Positions 25,691 through 37,306 of a stretch of DNA of 64,000 bases are shown in pieces; the first letter of the stretch is position 1; every line of letters begins with the position of its first letter. Source of the DNA: Lagopus muta (Eukaryota > Chordata > Aves > Galliformes > Phasianidae); the NCBI RefSeq assembly GCF_023343835.1, contig NC_064435.1:55900134-55964133 (forward strand), written 5' to 3'. Position numbers and translations under genes: made by a program. A model generated the notes under the pieces. It saw nothing but the letters and a program-made list of their open reading frames with translations. It was not told the DNA's origin and did not search any database.

Positions 25691-27769
25691 TTAGATAGAA
25701 TTTACTTCAACATACACAACGAGTAGATGAAAACAATGGCAAAGATATGAACCAACTGAAGACATAGGTGATGTACTATGATGCACCCTGAAGATATATT
25801 TTACCTTCTTTACATTCTTCAGATGAGAAGACAGATGCAATCAATCATTTCATTCAAACCAGCAAAGTTCTTAACAGCTACAATCCAGTCACGTATAAAA
25901 TGCATTGAATTGTCCAGATTAAAATGGGATTAAGCTAAATTGATAAGGTTTTGGTGTGAGGACAAACCCTACAAAACAATCAGCATCAATACACAGTATA
26001 TGCACAGAAAGAAAAAAATTACATGCTATAAGTAAGTCATTTCACCAGAAGCTATCTTGCTAGATCTGCTCAGCCTATTTTTTAACACAAGTAATCCACC
26101 TCTCCCATCTCTTATGCCTAATTTGATTTGTTTGGGAACAAGGAAGGGAGATGGGAGAGGAAAAAAAAAATATCAAACTTGACATAGTTTAAACACAACT
26201 TATCTACCACCTGAGAAGTGCAAACTCTTCAGTCTTTCTATTGATTTTACTGGATGTTGGATGATATCCTGTAAGGAGGAATAAAGTGTTGGCTCTCCTT
26301 TCCACTATTAAATAAAAGCACAAAAAAGATCTACTTTTAACTGAATTATTGACTAAGTTTGATGTTCCCAGAAGGATGTTGTTTCTTCAACAACAAAGTC
26401 AGAGGAAATTGAAGTGAATTAAAGAAATTCTTTTACTCCTCAGATTAAAAGTTTAACCAATTCTGACCACACACGATTGAATGCTATTGAAATCTATGAG
26501 GAAATCTCAAGAGGCAGTGATGGTTGCTTAAATAAGAAGAATGTTAAGAACATGGTAAGAATACCATCATGGTTTTATGATTTTTGGTTATCGGTATTCC
26601 ACATCATAACATCATGTAAAGCACTGGAAGTTAAATAGTGGGACATTAGCCCCACTTCCACGGACTGCCAATTTTCTGAATACCTAGCTCTCAGAAGAGA
26701 AGAAATACATACCCCAGAGGACTTTGCTTTCAGAGGGCAAGATAAGTTCCTAGCAAGTCACGGGACTCTCTTTTCTCTGCTGCCTGGCAGTTTGGTTCAC
26801 CATAATTCAGAGTAAGGCCTTTGCTTTCAGAATCCCTCTCTCATTTTATTTGATTTATAAGCCTCAGTTCCAATTATATATTGTATTATATTGTGTTATC
26901 TTGCATTCCAATCATATTTAGTAAATTAACTTTCCTCCTCAGATTGCTGTAGGTGTTCTGTTTTTAGTCCCAGCTCCCCACCCCTCCCCCTTTTCCATCC
27001 CCCTTCTCCCAGGGTGTGGGTCCACAGGTCCCCTGCCCATTAGTCACAGAGTCCATAAGCCATCAACACCCCTCTCACCCCCCTTCCCCTTTTTGGGTCA
27101 GTGGGCCTGCTGCCCCCCTCACAGACTCAGATCTAGATAATCCTGTGACAAATACCCAGTGAGAATCTAAAAGATTAACTCTAGTATGGCTGAAGATCCT
27201 CATTCTGAATCAAGAGTCAGTGATACATTGAAAAAGCTTAGAAAAATACATCACAAATATTCTTCTTTTCTATTAACAGTAAATACAACAACAAATCAAC
27301 AAGGCTTACGGTAAATTTGGAGAGAAATAGAAAAGCACAAAAACATCTCAAGAATGAATTAGTATTATGTCTTCTTGACGTAGGGTCAAAGACTCCTGAT
27401 TTCAATACAGAAGCAAGATTCAACCATTAGCCCAAGTTTTGATTGTACAAAAACAACTTCAACAAACTTTCATTCATTTGTATAATCATTCAAATGAAGT
27501 ACATTAATTTGGTTCAAAAAGCTACCAAGAAGAGTTTGATTCCATCACCCTCTTCCCCTTTTCCCACTGGAGTTGTGTATTTAGAAATACAATACCTCTC
27601 ACAAGCATTCTCTCCAACCTGAATTATCCCAGATCTCCTTCTCTCCTCATACATCTGATGCTCCAAGCACAGTCTTTGTGATCACTTACAGGAACCATTA
27701 CAACACATCTATTTCTATCTCTTACCCCAGAATGGGACATACCTCTACACGTAGACAGAAAGGATTGTT
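25691..27769. other. AT-rich non-coding DNA with a C-rich patch
   Basis: No gene is recognised. 26960-27125 is unusually C-rich (several CCCCC runs) compared with its surroundings. It might be an old LTR piece or simple sequence. Confidence 0.5.
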
Positions 27770-28090
27770 TCCCACACTCTGCTCACTATGCTCTTCCAAA
27801 TGCAGCTGAGGATTACGGTGGCCTCTTGGCTGCAAAGGCACATTGCTGAATCCCTAGTCAGTGTATTGTCCACTAAAACCTCAAAGTCTTTGTTGTAGAA
27901 CTGCTTTCCACACATTCAGCTACCAGCCTGCCATGGTGCATAATCTTCACATTTCTCTTGTATAAACTTGCTTAATATGACTTTTTTTTTTATCATCTCT
28001 CCAGCTTGTCGAGGTTCCTCTGAACAGGAGCCCAAACAATCCAGTCTGCACCTCACTCTTCCCAATTTTATATCATCTATGTAATACACA
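27770..28090 (-). mobile_element. Old CR1 fragment, antisense
   Basis: The plus strand reads as the complement of CR1 ORF2 end sequence: 'GGTGGCCTCTTGGCTGCAAA', 'TGGTGCATAATCTTCACAT', 'CTCCAGCTTGTCGAGGTTCC'. It is diverged, with a T9 run inserted near 27983. Confidence 0.6.
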
Positions 28091-31000
28091 TCAGAAAATG
28101 GAGACGGAAAGTATTATATTTGAAACATGTTTTGAAGTAATGAAACCCTTATTGAACACAAATTTATAATTAGATATGCCCTCACTCTCTCTGCCTTTAC
28201 CTGAAAGCTCTTCTGTTAAAGCACTGCATGTATATACCTATTTAGATGAGCTGAACAGTATCTATCTTTATTGCTCAACATCCACATGACAAAGCAGGTC
28301 AAATGAGTAGGTACTGTCTTACCTCAGTCAAAAAATAATTCTAAACTATACATCTGTGCATCCAAGCCCATCTAATGAAACAATCTTCCTGCTTTAGTGT
28401 TGAAACAGCTGTAAACACAAAGTGTTTCTGATATGTCTCTGAGCATCTACACAATGTATTTCCCACACACGGACAAAAATGCAATTTGCTGTCTTCCCCT
28501 CAACTCTGTAATTCCCTTCTTGAGACAAATTAATGAACAGGAGTTCAAAGTAATCATCAGAGAGAATTCTCATTCAAAGATGTACCACGCATGGATAAGG
28601 CTTGATAGTGTAAACTCTACTGAAAGTAATTACACTGCTTCATTCAGAAACAATAGCAAGATTGCTGCTAAGTACTCTATTGTCTGAAGTATCATTTGAA
28701 AACAATCAAGGGAAAACAAAAGACAAGGAAAATTTGTGGAAAAATTGTGGAAGAAATAATGACATTTATTAATCATATGCCAGCAACCAACAAAACTGTT
28801 TTGATTGCATGTTTTACTTCATGTAATCGTACAGGACTACTATAGAACACCACATATTATTGGCAAATAAAACCTGAGCAAATGAAAAATAGAAAATTAA
28901 ATCTGAATAAGGTCCTATGCTTTTAATCTTAAGATTTTCTCTTTACAAAAAAAAAAAAAAAAAAAGAAAAAAGAAACATAATAAGAAATAGCATCATTTT
29001 AATTAACAACAGAAACAGAAATAACATTTTTGAATTGTTTCTTTAGATGTCCACAGAAAACACCTCAGGAAAAAAAGGGGTCCAAAACATGGGGTTTTTT
29101 GGGGGGGGGTTTTGTTTTTTTAAACACCAAGGCAAATTTAAGGATTTCTTTCTTCTCTGAAGTTGTTTGTTATGAAGCATTCACCACACAGAATGCATCA
29201 TTTAAACTGAAAGGCTTCAGAATTTAATGAAGTTAAGTGCTCTATTTACACTGTTGAAGGGTAGACAAAAACATACCAAAATGTCAGAAAGAAAGGAAGA
29301 AAGCAGGTCAGATAAGGACTCAGTAGTGAAAATCATCCAAATGTAAACAAGGCTGGAGCAAAACTCAGATGATCTTCGGATCCCAACTTCATACCTTGAG
29401 AGTTTTCTCCATATCTATCATACGTCCAACGAATTTGATCAACACTATGAATTTTATTAGGAATATTTAAAGGGAGTCCATCTTCACTGAGCACTCTAAT
29501 CAACATGTGAAATACTTTGCTTCATAGAAACAGAAATATCCCAAACAGAAAAAGTAAAATGACCTTAGGTTCAAAAAAAAGATGCAAAATACTCAAGCTA
29601 AAAGCCAAAATTCAGACAAATTTACGTAAGTCCACTGGGAAATTTTAGTAATCCCACACTTTCTTTTTTTTTTTCAATAAATACCTTGTGTGAACAATAA
29701 ATTCCACTTCAACTTGTCTCCTTAAATATGCAAGCTTTCAACTTTTCTTTCTGGTTACTCAGAAAAGAATCTTGATTATGTTGTTGATAGTCGTTTTATA
29801 AGTTGAGCCCAAAGTGACAAATACACCAAAACGCATTAATTATTACAGGCAATAACTGCAAAATGCATCACTAACTGCTGGATAGTATGTTAGAGGAAAA
29901 ATAGCTCAGAGCATACTTAGGCTAACATTGATTACCTTACAAGAAGGCGGCTGTGTGTGTTTATTTGACGAGACAAACCAAAAGCAGTTTAAGGCAACTG
30001 TTCTTTCTTAAATCTGTCAGGATATATTAACAATGTCAAATCAATAGAATTTTAAGTTCTGTAGCATAAAAAAAAAAACAAAAACACTCTATGCTACTCT
30101 AACAAATAGTGTATGTTTTGTTTAAAAAAAAAAAAAAAAAAACACCACATTCCAGCTTTCTCAAATTAAGAGAACCTGCCCAAGCTTCAGGGCAAACAGA
30201 GTACAGTTTAAAAGACCTTTTTAATATTCTTAACAATGATGTTGCTATGCTTTTATTATGTAAATACCTATTACAATTATATCTAATCACTATCTCAAAT
30301 GAAACAAAAAACAGAACTGAAAAAAACAAATCCTCCCCCTTTCTAGGATATTAATAAATGTGGCCAAAAAGCAACTTGAACTCACTTTTAATTTTGTAAT
30401 TGGGTGAAAACAGAATAAGATCTGATCTTTTGAATGTAGTTCAATATTTACCATGAGCTACCGCATAATTCAGCTTCATATTCTCTACTGATGGAAACAC
30501 GAGCCAATGTTATTACTACACAGTGTGTCCTAAAGTATTTTATATTCCTATTGTACTGCCCTTTCTGCTCTGAATATCAGAGATTCGAGTTGGCACTTTA
30601 TTATATTGTACTTGGATGATGACTTTTAAGAATGCACATCTGTGTGCACATGTGCATTGGCAGAAAAAACGTCAGTCAACAATTGCAGAATCTCCATGCC
30701 TTACTAACTGCTGCCAGGCAAATTCTTCTAGTCTACCTTTTTCTAGATCCTTCTCAATTTCTCCCTGCCTTCTCAAGATTGAAAGAAATTCTGACAACCT
30801 TGAATAATATTTGTTAAATTACAGGGCATTATTAAGAGACAGAAGTTTATTAGCATCCATTATAACCCCACAAGTCACAATCCAACATTAATATTCTAAG
30901 CTTGTATTGATATATGGAGAACACAACCAAAAGAAATCCTTGGATATTTGGCTTACCACACAGTCACTTACTGAGATGTAATATACACCTTAATAACTGA

Positions 31001-34000
31001 ACAGAGAGATCTAAGATCCATTCCTCTATAATGATATTATTACTTAATTTAGATAAGGATAAGGGATACACACATTTGAGGAAATAGTGTTGATTGGGTC
31101 AACTGCAGCTTTGAGCTCACTAGCACACTTTCAGATTTGTTTATAGCAGTAGCATAACCATTAAGTAGATAGCCACAGGTCACTGCCAATTTCACACAGG
31201 CATTCTAATATTATATAGTTGTTCCTACAGAAAGGAATAATTTTTAAATCATTCCATTATTAAAAAATGTTATTCATATATTCATTTTAAGCATTACTGG
31301 AAACAAATTTTCTTTCAGAGTTTTTACTGTTTGCCAAGCAATAATTGTAGTTACATCAAGATTTAATCATGACTATACATTATTAAAAAATTCTAAATAG
31401 CCAAATCTTTTCTGAGTTTTGCCTCAAATACACAATTCCTGCAACATAAACAAGAACATAAACAGGATGGAGGAGAGAAGGGATGGGGTTTGAGGGAGGA
31501 AAGCCTGCTCGCTGGAGAGAGCAATATCTTCACTTTTACTTTCCTGCAGAAAGAAACTTCAGCAAGCCTGGGAATTATTTTTACATTTCCACACATTTTG
31601 TAGATATATAACAATATGAATACACCTCACTAAGATAAAGGTAGCGTACCTATGCTTTTTCACTAAGTTCTTTAGAAATAACTTCTGTACAAAGCACTTG
31701 GACATTAAAAACAAAAACATGATTTGATATGAGTAGAAACAACTCAAGCACAAGGTACTTGTTTCAGATCATTTTTAAGGAAAGGCCATGCTCTCAAATA
31801 ATTAAGTATTAATTTCAACTTCTGAAGTCATTTGTTACTTGCTCCTCCTCTTTAGTAGCCAAGTCTAGTATATACTTCTATTCTGGGCTGAAGAATCTGA
31901 TTTGGTACCAGAAAACAGCAATTGACACTCACTGTTTTTTGACAGTGCACTGGTGAAGCCTTTCATCTTTGAAGTTTTTGCACTGTCACAAAGCTGTATA
32001 GAGTATAAAAAGGAAAGGGGAAAAAATATAAAAGAGAATACACTAAAAAGAGCAAGGACAGGTGGAATTCAGAACAGCAAAAGAGACACTAAATGGATTG
32101 AGTGGAATAATAACAGACAGGAGAAGTTCAGTACATTGCTGTTGTTCAAAGAATAGAAAAACATTTTGTGGTCACTGTGGGAATCATTTAGTCAGGGAAC
32201 AGAATTAATGTTCTTTAATTGTTAATCAAAGACTAGGACTGCAAAATAGACAGTGTTCAAACATGACCCACAGAAAAGTCAAGTAGATGCTCTGAAAACT
32301 TTATCACCTGAATGATAAAGTATATGAAAGTTGCTTTCAAATATCGTATTACAATGAACATATGCAAGTCAGCTTTGGAAAACCAGTGTCTTTAGATTGA
32401 CCTAGATTTTTAGAGTACCAATGTTTTAATAAATACCCTGCTGAGTTTATGATAATAAAACATTTTATAGTCATTATGTTACTTAATAGACATATCTAAA
32501 TAGCATAAATGGTTTTATTTCCAAGACATTCAAAGTGTTATCACAAGAAATTCAAACTGGCTATCCACTGAATCCAGAAAATAAAACACTTCTCTACTGA
32601 TTTAAAAGAAAACTTTCAAAAGACCACTACCAGTTACTTTCACATTTGAAATACTGGCAGATTAATAATGGATCCAAGATTAACATGTGCAAGCTTATCA
32701 TCTCCTAATGAGTACAGAAGATAGAGAGGAAAAACCCACTGTACAGACACCTCTTCCAAATATACTGCCAAGAAGAAAAACAATCCACTCAACAAAGCAA
32801 TAGGGCTATATATGTATATCTAAATAATGAAAAGTGAGTAAAGTTAGTTATACCAAACACTTTCAACAAGGACATCAAATGGAAAAGAAGTCTTTTTTTT
32901 AAAAAAAAAAAAAAAAACAGGAGCAAGCCATCTGGAATAAGTCTCATGGATTTTGAGAAACTTTTGCAGTTAATCAGTACACTGAAACCATCCTTATAAT
33001 GAATACCTGATAGCATATAAACGGACATAAGTTGGTCAGATTGGTAAAATCAGAACTAGAACATCTTCAGCATTTTGTCTTTTTTTGAAAAAGACAATAG
33101 GGAAATTGCTTTTGATAAACACGCAAATGTAATATTCTCCCAGTGCTTCCTGGAGAAATCAAAAGAAACAGTTTCTGATGCAGTTCATTATATTGCACTC
33201 ACAAACATCTTACTGTATATCTAGATATTAAACTCAAAAAAATACTAATCAGCAGAAGGCTAATACGTTCTTTTCATCAGCATTTCTGAATTTAATTGTG
33301 AACTGAAAGTCTTATTAGGTATACCCAGTAGTAAACCAATAATACCAACTAAATGTTCAACAGACGTCTATAACTGGAAGCATAAAATTTTAATAGTCCG
33401 TTTCTTCAGTATTTAAAGACTATATTGTTACCAACATATTTTTCATAAAGGAAGTCATGCACTTCTGTCAGTTATATTTATTACCCTAAGGAACATTTTA
33501 ATATAATAATGCAGATGTCTTCATTCCATAAACCCCAATGGTACTTAAAGCTAGGATTTTTATTACTTGTGCCCAGGGCCAAACAAAGCTATAAGCCTTT
33601 CACATTCTAATTCAAATACTGCTGCTAGGTTTTGAATTTTTTGTACCAGAAAGTACAATACAATGCAATCAAATATATTCAGAAATGGTAGTCATTGAAA
33701 CAGTATTTTCAATTAACAAAATTTTAAGACAAATGTAAAAAGTTTTTAATGAACACTTATTTTTTCCCTGGAAAACATTTCCCATCAAAATATATGAGCA
33801 TGAATATTATTCCAGCGGTATAGGATATTAAATACTGCTCAGTACAAAGTGCCACACAAACCTATTCACATTACTGTTATACCACCTGCTTCCTTCTGAC
33901 CATTTGAGCCAATTGTATCAGCTTTGTGTTTCTAATATCTACCAAATGCTTCCTGCAGTAATTACATATCTAGACTGTGATTCTAAGACATTAAATTCAT

Positions 34001-35032
34001 CACAACCGACGTCTATCATGCTATTGCTTAGTTTAAAACGACGACATCTATAGCTTTCCAATGTATTTCCAATGTATTAACCTCATTAATAAAAAGAACC
34101 ACAAGAACATGAAGCTTTACATTACATACATTACTTCTGTGTATAAATAAATATTTCACTTGAATTTTACAGTTCTACTCTACCTTTATATTGATTATAA
34201 AAGAGATTTGATTGCACTTTATGTAAGCCACTAACAGGCCCAGGCTGCTTTATAAAATCTTTCCTACTCATGTTAGCAGTCACAAATGGATGCAGAGAAC
34301 TGTTCCCTCTAGCCAGTCTTTTGTCACCTAAAGTGACTGGGAATACACCAAACAGAAGTCTAAGAGGGACAAATACTCTTCAGAGCACATTCCAGAAAAG
34401 AGTTCTAACATCAGAAAAAGAAAAAAAGAGAGAAACCAGATGTCAAGAGGGGACACATCAATGCTTATTCCTGAAAACAAACGTAAGGGCCTTTGAAAAA
34501 AGATCGGACTTGCAAGTGCTCTCAGAACAGGTGAGCACATACTGGTTTTTAGTACCTAGATTCTTTCTAAACAAATGAATATCCTTCATTTTCTGTTCCA
34601 GCTCGAGCCTTCCAGTAGCCCTAAAAAGGGGACTACAATAGAAACAACTGCAGATGTTATTAAGAAACACTATATAAACCAAGATAATCTGTTTACAAAA
34701 GCCAAGCAGCTCTTTCATCAGATAAAAATGAGTTTTAGTTAGATGCAGCATATTAAAAGCAAAAGGCATACAACAAAATACAGGCTACCTCTCAATTGGA
34801 AGTCATGCCACCTCTCCGAAGAAAACATGAAGCAAATCTGCACACGAAAGAAGTGCTTAAAGTTACAAACAAAAGAAGGCAATTCCCAAGAATTACATAC
34901 ATAAGTATTCACAAAGCTCTTTTCAGATTTCTTCCCTTCCTAAAACAAAGGAGGGTCAGAGTAATTAACAGCATTGTTTTTACAACAATATTGTTTAACA
35001 GCTTATAAGAAGGCATAACATTTTGAATTGCA
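28091..35032. other. Seven kilobases of AT-rich DNA with no recognised feature
   Basis: Homopolymers are frequent (28946-28964, 30123-30142, 32891-32917), and a G/T-rich block with a G9-type run lies near 29090-29120. No reading frame shows a family signature. No CR1, ERV or mariner block was recognised. This is the longest repeat-poor stretch in the window and would be the first place to look for conserved non-coding elements by alignment. Confidence 0.5.
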
Positions 35033-35460
35033 AATAGGATCACAGAACAGAAAATCCTGAGGTGAAGGGGACCCATTAGGATCATCGAATTCAATGGCTG
35101 ACTGCTCACAGGACAACTTGACAGTTAAACCAGATATCGAAGAGTACTGTCCAAATGATTCTTGAACATGGTTTGGGGCCATGACCCTACAGAGCCCATT
35201 GCAGAGGTTAATCAACCTCTCAGTAGAGAGATTTTTTTCCCTTATTTTCCAGCCTGAACTTTTCCTGATATAATTGTTACCCATTCCCTTGAGGTTTATC
35301 ATGGTGGTTTGGTGTTTTGTTTTTTTTTTTTTTTCCCCAAAAAAAAAAAAAAAAAAAAAAAAAAAAAGCAAAAAGCCCAGCACCTTCCTCTGGGCTCCCA
35401 CTCACAAGGAAGTTGTAGACAACAATGACATTATCCCTTAGTCTCCGCTAAGCTTGAATA
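35033..35460 (-). mobile_element. Old CR1 fragment, antisense, interrupted by low-complexity DNA
   Basis: The plus strand reads complementary CR1 3' sequence: 'TCTTGAACATGGTTTGGGGC', 'AACTTTTCCTGATATAATTG', 'CCATTCCCTTGAGG', followed after an A/T tract by 'TCTGGGCTCCCACTCACAAG' and 'CTCCGCTAAGCTTGAATAAG'. The 132-codon minus frame at 35003-35401 is an artefact of this element. Confidence 0.7.
35320..35367. repeat. T15-CCCC-A29 inverted homopolymer tract
   Basis: Fifteen T, four C, then 29 A: a near-perfect potential hairpin inside the CR1 fragment. It is either a real homopolymer expansion or an assembly artefact. Confidence 0.85.
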
Positions 35461-35712
35461 AGGCATCCTTATGCCAAGAAACTTGATACAGATGATCTAC
35501 CACACCTGTGAAGAGGGCAGTTCCTTTCTAACTAAGTCACCTCTGCTTTCACTGCTTCTCTAGATTTACTAGATCACAAGTAGGCAACTCTGAGCTCAAG
35601 AACGCATTCTGAACTTCTGCAGTGGCATACAATTGCAATGGAGAAAATGCCAATATATGACCTCAGCCAAGCCAAATTATTTGTTGCCAAACAACTAATC
35701 TACACCAGGAGG

Positions 35713-35717
35713 AGTAT
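35713..35717. repeat. Target-site duplication AGTAT (left)
   Basis: AGTAT immediately precedes the first LTR base and is repeated at 41287-41291 directly after the other LTR. It is a 5-bp duplication of the kind made by retroviral integrase. Confidence 0.9.
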
Positions 35718-35754
35718 TGTCTCGCTCCAATTTACAGGAGGGAGAGGAGGTTCT

Positions 35755-35769
35755 TTTATTATTTATATA
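35755..35769 (-). promoter_or_regulatory. Candidate LTR poly-A signal and TATA-like box
   Basis: On the minus strand, a TATATAAA-like stretch (35762-35769) is followed at once by AATAAA (35755-35760), about 38-43 nt before the LTR end. This would fit a poly-A signal with a very short U5. The TATA-like part may be coincidental, because a TATA box so close to the LTR end would leave almost no R region. The same block is at 40526-40540. Confidence 0.4.
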
Positions 35770-36165
35770 CCCGGCGTGAGATTAAGAAGCAACGGTTCAA
35801 ATGTTGGTCCAACCAGTTTATTACAAATCTTAATCAGGGGGAATGGGGAAGGGGAGAACGGACACTATTATGATTAGGGTAATGGGGGAAGGGAAGGAGG
35901 GCGATAGAAAAGATAGAAAAGAAGAAGCAAGGAGTCTCTATAGGCAGCAAGAGGGAGATAGTCACCAGCATGGATCCAGCGAGGTTCGTAGTTCAGTCTT
36001 TTGATCCTCAGTAGCGGTGGGTCATCAGGCAGAGTTGTCCTGTTGCCAATGACGACGACGACCATGGTGATGATGGCCCTTTTTCAATGCTTCAAAGTGG
36101 TTGAGTCAGTTCTCCTTGCGGTGGCAGCTTCTGGCTCTGGGATCTCAGCAGGAACCTCCTTTGTT

Positions 36166-36457
36166 CTTATCTTTCTGGCCTTGCCAGCAGATAAGAGAAA
36201 GCAGGGAGGCACCAACTTGCATCTTGCCTTCGCAAGATACAATGGTATCATCCCCCAACCTTCCATACTTAGCTGGAACGGTTTGGCCACAAGCCAGATC
36301 TTCCGCCAGTGAACACTCCTGAGCACTCTCTTCCGCTCTTCTACAGAGCAAGCAGCTCTGGGGGAAGGGGCTTGCAAGTGTTCCCAAAGCGATATCGATT
36401 GTCACACAGTTAGCACCCATCAGTTGCCTCCTTGACAATTCACTCAGAGTCTTATCT
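36166..36457 (-). promoter_or_regulatory. GATA and Ets site cluster in the LTR
   Basis: AGATAAG occurs at 36166-36172 (minus), 36189-36195 (plus) and 36451-36457 (minus), with the first two forming an inverted pair. CGGAAG Ets cores occur on the minus strand at 36300-36305 and 36330-36335. The other LTR has the same sites shifted by 4771 bp. From memory, ENS-1 LTR activity in chicken pluripotent or extra-embryonic cells has been linked to GATA and Ets factors; binding here is inferred. Confidence 0.5.
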
Positions 36458-36515
36458 CAAGAAAAACCTCAGGAAGCAAGCTTTGAGCCAAAAAAAACTA
36501 AGAAGGATTCTCACA

Positions 36516-36526
36516 CCACCCCGTGG
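36516..36526 (-). promoter_or_regulatory. Short polypurine-tract candidate next to the 3' LTR
   Basis: On the minus strand, 'CCACGGGGTGG' abuts the 3' LTR. The same sequence is kept next to the LTR of the second copy (about 43385-43395), which supports a role in plus-strand priming although it is shorter and less pure than typical tracts. Confidence 0.45.
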
Positions 36527-36653
36527 CTCAAAGATTGCTTGAAATAAAGTATAAGTGACCCTCCACGGTGGTGAGGAAAAGAAAAGGGAGAAAATAAAAA
36601 GACAACAAAGAAGCAGGGGGGGAAGGAGGAGGGGGAGAAGGGGAAGATAATCC

Positions 36654-37106
36654 TTACGCAATTACTACAAAAGATTTCTTGGGCTTGGTTACAAATGTTG
36701 CCCTGATCTGTTGGACTTGTCCATCATCAGTTGAAGTAGTTACAAAATACATGGAAGATACAACACGTTGTATAAGTTGAATAGAACATGGAATCATACA
36801 CGGTACAAACATAAGAGTTGCAACAACACACAGTAGATAAAACAGGATACGTTTGACCCATGGGCCACCTGGAAGCCAGGAAAAGAAATCAACGTCTAGG
36901 CCCTTCCAGGTTTGGACAGGAACATGGGCTATCTTCCGCATACCCTGGGCAATTTGTTTAACAACTTTACCATTATCATCAATCTTTAGACAACAATTAG
37001 AATCATTCAATTTGCCACAGACACCACTCGGTGACACCTCAGGAGTGGTGGCACAAATGTTACATGTTGAATAAAATGTAGAAAGTGAAAAGAGACAACC
37101 ATACAT
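36654..37106 (-). pseudogene. Env transmembrane-subunit fragment (distal copy)
   Basis: 150 open codons on the minus strand. Residues about 30-39 hold a C-x7-CC cysteine cluster, like the C-x6-CC motif of retroviral TM subunits. An amphipathic stretch, a Trp/Gly-rich membrane-proximal segment ('[10 protein letters not shown]'), a hydrophobic span of about 25 residues and a basic/polar tail follow. In an intact virus this subunit anchors Env and drives fusion. Here there is no surface subunit, fusion peptide or upstream signal peptide, so it is a leftover 3' end of env. Its first 12 residues are also kept in the second copy at 43568-43756. The initiating Met is probably arbitrary. Confidence 0.6.
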
Positions 37107-37306
37107 TTAGCAATGACCACACATTTCACAATAACCAATAATAATAAATAAATAGGTAAAACAAACTTAGGTATTTGTGTCAGCTGCTTTCCCCACCCAG
37201 GAACTCCCAGTGTAAGCCAGGATCCAGATGGGAATTCTTCAGTAGAGGTTGTGGTGTTTATGAATAGCCATACTACATAGAATACATAGGCTACATGAAT
37301 AGCCAA
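37007..37306 (-). pseudogene. Second env transmembrane-like fragment, upstream of the first
   Basis: In another minus-strand frame, 37306 down to about 37100 encodes 'SWLTLGVPGWGKQL' followed by the hydrophobic 'FVLPIYLLLLVIVKCVV'. This resembles a membrane-proximal region plus membrane anchor of Env. It lies upstream (in sense) of the C-x7-CC fragment, so two TM-type ends are arranged in tandem rather than one continuous protein. A 35-bp-period direct repeat ('ATGAATAGCCATACTAC' at 37260, near-copy at 37295) lies at its start. Identity is inferred from composition and is less sure than for the distal fragment. Confidence 0.4.

Larger units (their letters stand above)
35718..36515 (-). repeat. 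3' LTR (798 bp)
   Basis: On the minus strand it begins TGTGAGAATCC and ends GAGCGAGACA. It matches 40489-41286 except G/A at 35794 (40565) and T/G at 36439 (41210). The reading frames of 63-103 codons over it repeat exactly in the other LTR and are not genes. Confidence 0.95.

Noticed and set aside
26960..27125. C-rich stretch as a G-quadruplex promoter
   Set aside because: Several C-runs exist but no nearby gene or regular G-quadruplex spacing is evident; kept only as a note in the gap description.
35003..35401. 132-codon minus-strand frame
   Set aside because: Product of the antisense CR1 and the A/T homopolymers; the string of Lys/Phe comes from the poly tracts.
36001..36438. Reading frames of 70-103 codons on both strands, repeated exactly at 40772-41209
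   Set aside because: They lie inside the two LTRs and exist twice only because the LTRs are near-identical.
36600..36650. Purine-rich run near the 3' LTR as the polypurine tract
   Set aside because: It is purine-rich on the plus strand, whereas the provirus reads on the minus strand, and it is about 100 bp from the LTR edge.
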